From: Methanobacteriota archaeon
GTDB taxonomy: Archaea; Halobacteriota; Bog-38; Methanoflorentales; Methanoflorentaceae
Direction of reading: 5' to 3'
Assembly: GCA_028679495.1 (NCBI GenBank)
Contig: JAJRBK010000057.1
Coordinates: 1-9,881 of the forward strand
DNA: 9,881 nt
The first letter of the stretch is position 1, and every line of letters begins with the position of its first letter. Below the pieces are notes generated by a model. The model did no database searches. It worked only from the letters and a program-made list of their open reading frames with translations, and was not told where the DNA came from. The position numbers were made by a program, and so were the translations under genes. Positions 5,257 through 9,881 of this stretch are shown here, piece by piece.

Positions 5257-7473
5257 ATGGCACAAGAGGTTCAGCTGAAAGTTGCAAAAGCATATCCAAA
5301 CGATTCGGGACGAGGCATCGCGCGGCTTGACCCCGACACACTTCTCAAGCTTCAGCTCTCTCCAGGAGCAATCATTGAAATTGTAGGAAAGAACAGCACC
5401 GCAGCGAAGGTCTGGCGGGCCGATCGACAGGATTGGCATGAAGGAATTATTCGGATCGATGGCTTCATTCGCCAAAATGCAGGCGTTGGGATGGGTGAAC
5501 GCGTCCTAGTCCGCAAACCGAAAGCCAATGAAGCGTTGAAGGTGGTACTTGCGCCGCCTGAGGGGACAGCATTTCAACCTCTTGCTGAGATGGCAGACAG
5601 TGTGCATCGCCAGCTACTTAAACGTCCTGTGGTGCAGGGGGATGTCGTGCCGATCATGAGCGTCGCAGCACACCCGCTGTTGCGCGTGCCAGGACAAGCC
5701 GTACCGCTCGTCGTCATAAGCACAAATCCGCTTGGCGTTGTGTTCATCACTGAGCGTACACAACTCGATCTGAGGGATAAACCTGTCAAAGGGTTCGAAT
5801 CTGTGCGTGCCACTGGTATCTCGTATGAGGATATCGGAGGCCTCGGAGATGAAATACAGCGCATACGAGAGATGATAGAGCTTCCGATGAAGCATCCGGA
5901 GGTGTTTCAGACCCTCGGCATAAGCCCCCCAAGTGGTGTGCTCCTTCACGGACCTCCGGGAACGGGCAAGACGCTCATCGCAAAAGCGGTCGCAAATGAA
6001 TCAGGCGCATCGTTCTACTCCATAGCCGGACCAGAGATTATGAGCAAGTATTATGGGGAGAGCGAGCAGCGGCTGCGCGAGATATTTGAGGAAGCACGCG
6101 AGCGTACGCCCTCCATTGTGTTTATCGATGAGCTCGATTCCATAGCTCCGAAACGAGAGGACGTGACGGGAGAAGTGGAGCGGCGCGTTGTTGCGCAACT
6201 GCTTACGATCATGGACGGCCTCGAAGAGCGAGGCGAGATTATTATCGTCGGTGCGACAAACAGGGTCGAAGCCATCGACCCTGCACTCAGACGACCGGGG
6301 CGGTTCGATAGGGAGATTGAAATAAGTGTCCCTGATTACGATGGTAGACTGGAGATCTTACAAATCCATACGCGCGATATGCCACTAGCTAACGACGTCA
6401 AGCTCGAGGAGCTGGCGGGCACTACTCATGGCTTCGTTGGGGCCGATCTTCTCTCTCTCACGAAAGAGGCAGCTATGCGAGCCTTGAGAAGGTATATGCC
6501 GGAGATCGATCTTGAAAAAGAGAGTCCCACAGAAATGCTTACCACGATGAAGATCACCGGAGAGGATTTCAGGGAAGCCCTTCGAGAAATTCAGCCGAGC
6601 GCGCTTCGGGAGATACTAGTTGAGATTCCAGACATAACGTGGGGCGACGTGGGGGGGCTTGAAGACGTTCGGCAGGAGCTGATTGAGGCAATAGAATGGC
6701 CGCTCAAAGAACCTCAGTCTTTTCAGCGGATGGGTATCACGCCGCCGCGAGGCGTCTTGCTCTTTGGCCCACCAGGAACAGGAAAGACACTCCTCGTGAA
6801 GGCAGTCGCGAATGAAACGGAAGCAAACTTCATAAGCGTACGAGGTCCTGAGCTGATGAGCAAGTGGGTCGGTGAATCAGAACGTGCTGTACGGAGCATC
6901 TTTAAGAAAGCTCGGCAAGTTGCACCTGCCGTCGTCTTTCTTGATGAACTTGATGCGCTTGCTCCGCTGCGTGGCGTAGAAGACACGTCGCGCGTCTCGG
7001 AACGGGTGGTAAACACGCTTCTTACAGAACTTGATGGCTTGCAGGATCTCAAAGATATCGTTGTTATCGCAGCAACGAACAGGCCTGATATCGTTGACCC
7101 CGCTCTCTTACGCTCAGGACGATTTGACAGAACGGTCCTAATTGGAGCACCACACAAAAACGCGCGAATCTCAATACTCGAAGTTCATACCAAGGACATG
7201 CCGCTTTCAAATGACGTTGACATCGAGGAGCTCGCAGATCTAACCGAATGGTACGTCGGCAGCGACTTAGAAACACTCTGTAAAGAAGCTGCGATGCTTG
7301 CGCTAAGGGAAAAGATGGACATAGCATTCATAGAAATGCGGCATTTTAGAGAGGCGCTCAAGAAGGTTCGGCCAGCGATCGATGAGCGAACGATGCACTA
7401 TTACGAGCAGATAAAGGAAAGGTTTGCAGGCGGCCGGCCACCTGAACCAACAACGCAAATCAGCTACCGATAG
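5257..7473 (+). CDS. cdc48: Cdc48/VAT-type double AAA+ ATPase (p97/VCP homolog)
   Basis: This is an archaeal Cdc48/VAT unfoldase that forms hexamers and pulls substrate proteins through its pore using ATP, including for delivery to the 20S proteasome. It has 738 residues from ATG 5257. The N domain (about 1-105, double-psi barrel plus a second subdomain) begins VQLKVAKAYPNDSGRGIARL. D1 has Walker A GPPGTGKT at 232-239, pore loop KYYGESE, Walker B FIDELD at 289-294 with catalytic Glu292, and ATNR...RRPGRFDR with putative arginine fingers Arg346 and Arg349. D2 has Walker A at 504-511, pore loop KWVGESE, Walker B FLDELD with Asp563-Glu564, and ATNRPDIVDPALLRSGRFDR. All key residues are present in both rings, so the protein looks fully active. 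It ends in Ser-Tyr-Arg, a partial match to the HbYX tail that docks proteasomal ATPases on 20S. It shares a tight divergent promoter with larC, and the next gene has its own promoter. Confidence 0.98.
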   Translation: MAQEVQLKVAKAYPNDSGRGIARLDPDTLLKLQLSPGAIIEIVGKNSTAAKVWRADRQDWHEGIIRIDGFIRQNAGVGMGERVLVRKPKANEALKVVLAPPEGTAFQPLAEMADSVHRQLLKRPVVQGDVVPIMSVAAHPLLRVPGQAVPLVVISTNPLGVVFITERTQLDLRDKPVKGFESVRATGISYEDIGGLGDEIQRIREMIELPMKHPEVFQTLGISPPSGVLLHGPPGTGKTLIAKAVANESGASFYSIAGPEIMSKYYGESEQRLREIFEEARERTPSIVFIDELDSIAPKREDVTGEVERRVVAQLLTIMDGLEERGEIIIVGATNRVEAIDPALRRPGRFDREIEISVPDYDGRLEILQIHTRDMPLANDVKLEELAGTTHGFVGADLLSLTKEAAMRALRRYMPEIDLEKESPTEMLTTMKITGEDFREALREIQPSALREILVEIPDITWGDVGGLEDVRQELIEAIEWPLKEPQSFQRMGITPPRGVLLFGPPGTGKTLLVKAVANETEANFISVRGPELMSKWVGESERAVRSIFKKARQVAPAVVFLDELDALAPLRGVEDTSRVSERVVNTLLTELDGLQDLKDIVVIAATNRPDIVDPALLRSGRFDRTVLIGAPHKNARISILEVHTKDMPLSNDVDIEELADLTEWYVGSDLETLCKEAAMLALREKMDIAFIEMRHFREALKKVRPAIDERTMHYYEQIKERFAGGRPPEPTTQISYR

Positions 7474-7494
7474 ACGTAAAGATATAAGAAACCC

Positions 7495-7502
7495 TTTATA
7501 TG
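7495..7502 (+). promoter_or_regulatory. TATA box of the PRC-barrel gene
   Basis: TTTATATG, preceded by an A-rich stretch (AAGAAACC) that could be the BRE, is centred about 26 bases before ATG 7525. In archaea this spacing puts the transcription start at or next to the start codon. No Shine-Dalgarno sequence precedes the ATG, so the mRNA is probably leaderless and the gene can be expressed separately from cdc48. Confidence 0.6.
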
Positions 7503-7524
7503 ATAACTACGTAGCAGTCGAGCG

Positions 7525-7785
7525 ATGAAAAAGGAGATATTCGCTAAGAATTTGTCAAATAAACAAGTCATGGGGAGCGATGGGACAGATATCGGTATGC
7601 TCTATGACCTCATTATTGATGTAAGTACAGGCGACATCCTTGATCTCAAAGTGAAGCCAGATCCCGATCTCAATTTACAGGAGTTTAGGACGGACAACGA
7701 TTTCATACTCCTTCCCTTCGATGCCGTCAGAGCAATAAAGGACTATATTGTTGTCGATAGGAAATTAATAAGGCAGCCGCAGTGA
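7525..7785 (+). CDS. Single PRC-barrel domain protein (CdpB-like?)
   Basis: This is an 86-residue protein consisting of one PRC barrel. The pattern is AKNLSNKQVMGSDGTDIGML, then YDLIIDVSTGDILDLKV, a charged loop KPDPDLN, and the closing strands ILLPFDAVRAIKDYIVVDR. PRC barrels occur in RimM, photosynthetic reaction-centre H subunits and many small archaeal proteins. Stand-alone archaeal versions of about this size include CdpB1 and CdpB2, which work with SepF in cell division in haloarchaea and Methanobrevibacter. The VMGSDGT and VRAIKDYIVV segments fit that type, but assignment by eye is tentative. It has no signal peptide or membrane segment and is predicted cytoplasmic. It lies 51 bases after cdc48 with its own TATA box at 7495-7502. 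A hairpin overlaps the stop codon. Confidence 0.85.
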   Translation: MKKEIFAKNLSNKQVMGSDGTDIGMLYDLIIDVSTGDILDLKVKPDPDLNLQEFRTDNDFILLPFDAVRAIKDYIVVDRKLIRQPQ

Positions 7786-7810
7786 GCGCTGCCGCCTTCA
7801 TTTTGCCTTT
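7772..7810 (+). terminator. Candidate terminator after the PRC-barrel gene
   Basis: GGCAGC (7772-7777) and GCTGCC (7788-7793) form a six-base-pair GC-rich stem with a ten-base loop that spans the stop codon. A T-rich stretch with ATTTTG and CCTTTC follows at 7794-7810. The stem is short and the T-tract interrupted, so this is a modest candidate, though it is in the expected place. Confidence 0.4.
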
Positions 7811-7856
7811 CATGTCCAATGCATAACCTGCGTGTAAGCGATATTCCTCACTTAAA

Positions 7857-7875
7857 GCACCGCTTGGCGTGGTGC
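7857..7875. repeat. Inverted repeat next to a TATA box
   Basis: GCACCGC pairs with GCGTGGTGC as a seven-base-pair stem (one G-T pair) around a five-base loop TTGGC. It ends eight bases before the TATATATAT element at 7883. The position suits a regulator binding site that blocks or recruits the basal factors, or a remnant of a terminator. No T-tract follows directly, which disfavours a terminator. Confidence 0.35.
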
Positions 7876-7882
7876 CATCTTC

Positions 7883-7891
7883 TATATATAT
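7883..7891 (+). promoter_or_regulatory. TATA element of the S16 protease gene (distal candidate)
   Basis: TATATATAT predicts transcription from near 7912, giving a leader of about 64 bases before ATG 7976. A weaker element, TTATAC at 7941-7946, would start transcription near 7968 and give a very short leader. There is no clear Shine-Dalgarno sequence before the ATG, which fits the second option somewhat better. Both may be used. Confidence 0.4.
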
Positions 7892-7975
7892 GCACTACGG
7901 GCGCTCGCGCAATGCATAGATTCTTATCCGACACGTAGGATTATACCATAGGTTTCACACGGCAGGGCTTGATCC

Positions 7976-8710
7976 ATGAAAAGGAATAACGTTGTGGCTA
8001 TCTTATGTGTTCTCTTGCTTCTTTCTGTTGCAAGCGCAGGTTGCACAGTCAGTTTGCCGTTAGGTGGACAGTCTAACCCCTCTACTTCCTCGGGCACCAA
8101 CAAACCCTCAAGCACTGGCGTTGGTTCAACGCATATGCTCGCTCTTGAAGAGTTAGATGCTAATAGCTATGCGGGCGCCGTGTCGGATGTCAACGTTTCC
8201 ATTGAGCCTGGGACCGGCTATGTATTTGTGGCAACCAAACCGCTCACAGGTTCAGATTTCCAAGAGACCGCACAAACTGCCGCTGATGTTGCCGCTTCAC
8301 GCGCGCACGTTGATCTAAGTAGGCAGGACGTCAAGTTTGTCGTTCACGTGCCTGAAAAAGTAGATGCAGTCGACGGTCCGAGCGCTGGTCTGCCAATGGC
8401 GATCGCAGTGTATTCTGCCATGACAAATAAGCCCACTAGCAAGTATGTCTACGGAACGGGCGCGATTAATAGTGATGGAACAGTAAGTCGAGTAGGCGGT
8501 GTCTATTGGAAAGCGTTAGCAGCCGCAAAGAGTGGAGCGAAGGTTATAATCGTTCCAAATGGGGAAACTGTAGTAAGCACCACTAACCCCCTTGCTACGA
8601 GCTCGAGTGGTGGCGTAGACTTGCAAAGTGAGCTAAAAAGGAGCGGTTATAACGTAACGGTCATCGGAGTTAAGAACATCGATGAAGCGCTTCCCTACTA
8701 CTTTAGTTGA
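7976..8710 (+). CDS. Exported, probably lipid-anchored Lon-type (S16) serine protease domain protein
   Basis: This is a 244-residue protein with an N-terminal export signal and a stand-alone Lon proteolytic domain. Residues 1-23 form a signal: basic MKRNN, a hydrophobic core VVAILCVLLLLSV, then ASAGC with Cys23 as a likely lipobox cysteine (the Ser at -3 is not ideal, so ordinary signal-peptidase cleavage is possible). Residues 31-54 are a Ser/Thr/Gly/Pro linker typical of exported archaeal proteins. The domain from about 55 has VSIEPGTGYVFVAT, the catalytic Ser136 in DGPSAGLPMA and Lys179 in GGVYWKALAAAKSGAK followed by VIIVPN. The Ser-Lys spacing of 43 equals that of E. coli Lon (Ser679, Lys722), and the surrounding motifs match family S16. 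It has no AAA+ module, so degradation would be ATP-independent and outside the membrane. The substrate is unknown, and limited processing or self-cleavage is as likely as degradation. It appears monocistronic. Confidence 0.88.
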   Translation: MKRNNVVAILCVLLLLSVASAGCTVSLPLGGQSNPSTSSGTNKPSSTGVGSTHMLALEELDANSYAGAVSDVNVSIEPGTGYVFVATKPLTGSDFQETAQTAADVAASRAHVDLSRQDVKFVVHVPEKVDAVDGPSAGLPMAIAVYSAMTNKPTSKYVYGTGAINSDGTVSRVGGVYWKALAAAKSGAKVIIVPNGETVVSTTNPLATSSSGGVDLQSELKRSGYNVTVIGVKNIDEALPYYFS

Positions 8711-8848
8711 GAAATGCCTTATCAAGCCGAGTTCTTTCCACACATTAAGCTCCCGTGCCGCTGCTCTTGGCTTCACACTTTCTTTGAACAACGTATTTGT
8801 AGGTAAAGATTGTAGGGAAATCAGTCAGTAAATGAGGGTAGGTAGATA
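8711..8848. other. Spacer before the CBS operon
   Basis: This 138-base gap shows no gene. It has a pyrimidine-rich stretch (CACTTTCTTTG, near 8777-8787) that might end the S16 transcript and an AT-rich CGTATTTGTAGG near 8802 as a poor TATA candidate. GAGGGTAGGTAG ends four bases before ATG 8849 and probably contains the ribosome-binding site. Confidence 0.35.
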
Positions 8849-9685
8849 ATGCGCGTTGATGATTTGATGAGTGCGCCGGTATTTGTTGCTGCGCCAAATG
8901 ATACAGTCGGGCACGTGAAGAACTTGATGCTCAAGCATAAAGTGAGCAGGATCATTATTGCGTATGAGGGTGCTCTTGTGGGAGTCATTACCAAGTATGA
9001 TCTTGCGAAGATGCTGGAATCGTCCGAGGCCGGCTGGCGACGACGACATCAAGATCGCACTCTGGCAAGGACTATAATGACTGAGAACCCAATCACTACA
9101 TCACCCGATGCATCGCTTGTAGAGGCGGCACAGGAACTGGTTGCAAACAAGATCGGCTGTCTTCCCGTCGTACGAGATGGAGGAGAGTTACTAGGCATAT
9201 TTACGGAGACTGATCTGGTAGCCCACTTTGCCACTACACACTCGCGGGTAAAGGTCGCAACAATCATGAACGATGCTTTTTTGACCTGTCACCGGCACCA
9301 TTCAATCAACCACGTGTTGCGCGAGATGGATTCGCACCAAGTTTACCGTATGATTGTTCAGGAGGGAAATAACGTCCCAGTGGGCATAATCACACATACC
9401 AATCTAGCTTTTGCTAAGGAACCCTTCAATAGTTCAAAGGATATTCTCATGGTCAGAAAGTCCGCTCACGCCGGAGTGCAAAAGAACCGGTACATTGAAA
9501 AAGTCCTTCAAGTTGCAGAAGACATTATGTCAGAACCACTCGTTACTATTGAACAAGATGCAAAGGCAGTTGAGGCAGCACGCCAAATGTTAGAGCGAAG
9601 GATAGATGCCTTGCCTGTTGTGAAGGACGGATCACTCGTCGGCATTGTATCGAAGACTGATATCGTGCGGAAAATCGCGGAGTAG
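8849..9685 (+). CDS. Four-CBS-domain protein (two Bateman modules)
   Basis: This 278-residue protein consists almost only of CBS domains, which bind adenosyl ligands such as AMP, ATP, SAM or NAD and usually signal energy state to a partner. Four repeats are visible: about residues 5-57 (DLMSAPVFVA to LVGVITKYDL), 75-130 (TIMTENPITTSPDASLVEAA to LLGIFTETDLV), 136-190 (VATIMNDAFLTC to PVGIITHTNLAF) and 222-278 (EDIMSEPLVTIEQDAKAVEA to LVGIVSKTDIVRKI). Each ends with the (L/P)xGI(I/V/F)(T/S)xT/KxDL-type strand-helix; repeat 3 has THTNL in place of TxxDL and so may not bind ligand as the others do. No catalytic or membrane domain is fused, so it must act through partners. Another CBS gene follows after 34 bases, probably in one operon. 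The substrate cannot be told from sequence. Confidence 0.92.
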   Translation: MRVDDLMSAPVFVAAPNDTVGHVKNLMLKHKVSRIIIAYEGALVGVITKYDLAKMLESSEAGWRRRHQDRTLARTIMTENPITTSPDASLVEAAQELVANKIGCLPVVRDGGELLGIFTETDLVAHFATTHSRVKVATIMNDAFLTCHRHHSINHVLREMDSHQVYRMIVQEGNNVPVGIITHTNLAFAKEPFNSSKDILMVRKSAHAGVQKNRYIEKVLQVAEDIMSEPLVTIEQDAKAVEAARQMLERRIDALPVVKDGSLVGIVSKTDIVRKIAE

Positions 9686-9707
9686 TGTGAACATCTGCTG
9701 TGGGTAA

Positions 9708-9713
9708 GAGGAG
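9708..9713 (+). promoter_or_regulatory. Shine-Dalgarno sequence for the second CBS gene
   Basis: GAGGAG ends six bases before ATG 9720. It selects that ATG over the overlapping ATG at 9716, whose frame stops after five codons. Confidence 0.65.
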
Positions 9714-9719
9714 TAATGT

Positions 9720-9881
9720 ATGCGGTACGATAATTACGCTTTCAATACGGCAGCTGACATAGCGTCAAATCCTTACACTGTAGGCAAATCTGACCGAATT
9801 TCCTACGCCCTCGATTGTATGGAAAAACACAAAGTGAATCAACTGTTTGTAACGAGCGACGACGAGCTTGTAGGGGTTATC
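9720..9881 (+). CDS. CBS-domain protein, N-terminal part (3' end outside window)
   Basis: An open frame of 54 codons from ATG 9720 runs to the window edge. It reads MRYDNYAFNTAADIASNPY followed by TVGKSDRISYALDCMEKHKV and QLFVTSDDELVGVI, which is a normal first CBS repeat (entry strand, helix, then the VTSDDELVGVI sheet that leads to the ligand pocket). The good Shine-Dalgarno sequence and the 34-base gap from the previous CBS gene suggest an operon. What follows the first repeat, whether more CBS repeats or an effector domain, cannot be seen. Confidence 0.85.
   Translation, partial: MRYDNYAFNTAADIASNPYTVGKSDRISYALDCMEKHKVNQLFVTSDDELVGVI

Larger units (their letters stand above)
7786..7975. 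other. Spacer with hairpin and promoter elements upstream of the S16 protease gene
   Basis: This 190-base gap has no convincing gene. It contains the T-rich end of the candidate PRC-gene terminator, an inverted repeat at 7857-7875, a run of alternating TA at 7883-7891 and a second TATA-like element at 7941-7946. I found no tRNA or other recognisable RNA gene on either strand. Confidence 0.5.

Noticed and set aside
4787..5278. Plus-strand open frame of 163 codons over the 5' end of larC and the cdc48 start
   Set aside because: It is the antisense of larC with low-complexity Ala/Ser/Thr content, crosses the divergent promoter and overlaps the cdc48 start in another frame.
6723..7157. Minus-strand open frame of 144 codons inside cdc48
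   Set aside because: It is a Ser/Arg-rich shadow of the D2 ATPase with no promoter or recognisable motif.
7786..7975. tRNA or small structured RNA in the spacer before the S16 gene
   Set aside because: No cloverleaf, T-loop or box motifs could be found; only a simple inverted repeat and TATA elements are visible.
9716..9733. ATG 9716 as the start of the last gene
   Set aside because: Its frame ends at TAA after five codons; ATG 9720 opens the CBS frame.

Overview
The window reads as a compact euryarchaeal chromosome segment, probably from a methanogen-related (Methanomicrobia-like) anaerobe. Evidence: a RadB-type recombinase, a Cdc48/VAT double AAA+ ATPase, a stand-alone archaeal-style PRC-barrel protein, a LarC nickel-insertion protein, TATA-box promoters and several apparently leaderless or short-leader starts. 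The lineage below Euryarchaeota is inference. I see no mobile element, CRISPR array, rRNA or tRNA. By eye, base composition and codon use look broadly even along the window.

Layout, left to right. (1) Positions 1-2472 (+) hold a lysine operon: the 3' end of dapL, then lysA one base later, then dapF seven bases later. Together these catalyse the last three steps to lysine (tetrahydrodipicolinate to LL-DAP to meso-DAP to lysine). (2) radB (-) runs convergently into dapF with a 29-base overlap. (3) Divergent from radB is a gene for a YqgF/RuvX-like RNase H-fold protein (+). Its natural N-terminus seems to start at an ATA codon behind a strong Shine-Dalgarno sequence. Its stop overlaps that of larC by four bases. 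(4) larC (-) and cdc48 (+) diverge from a 45-base spacer with two opposed TATA elements. larC carries an A8 run at its conserved KKNR motif where a -1 slip would hit TAG at once. (5) cdc48 is followed by a small PRC-barrel gene with its own promoter, apparently leaderless, and a hairpin plus T-rich terminator candidate. (6) After a 190-base spacer with a hairpin and TATA elements comes an exported, probably lipid-anchored protease that is a stand-alone Lon-type (S16) domain. (7) The right end holds a four-CBS-domain protein and the start of a second CBS gene cut by the window edge.

The lysine genes form a clear pathway unit. radB and the YqgF-like gene are a plausible DNA-processing pair (inference from divergence and fold). 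cdc48 and the S16 protease are both protein-quality-control factors, on the cytoplasmic and external sides of the membrane, but nothing shows that they work together. The PRC-barrel protein resembles the archaeal division proteins CdpB1/CdpB2 in size and architecture. The most interesting items are the ATA start with its YqgF-like product next to radB, the larC slippery run, the overlapping larC/cdc48 promoters and the external Lon-domain protein.
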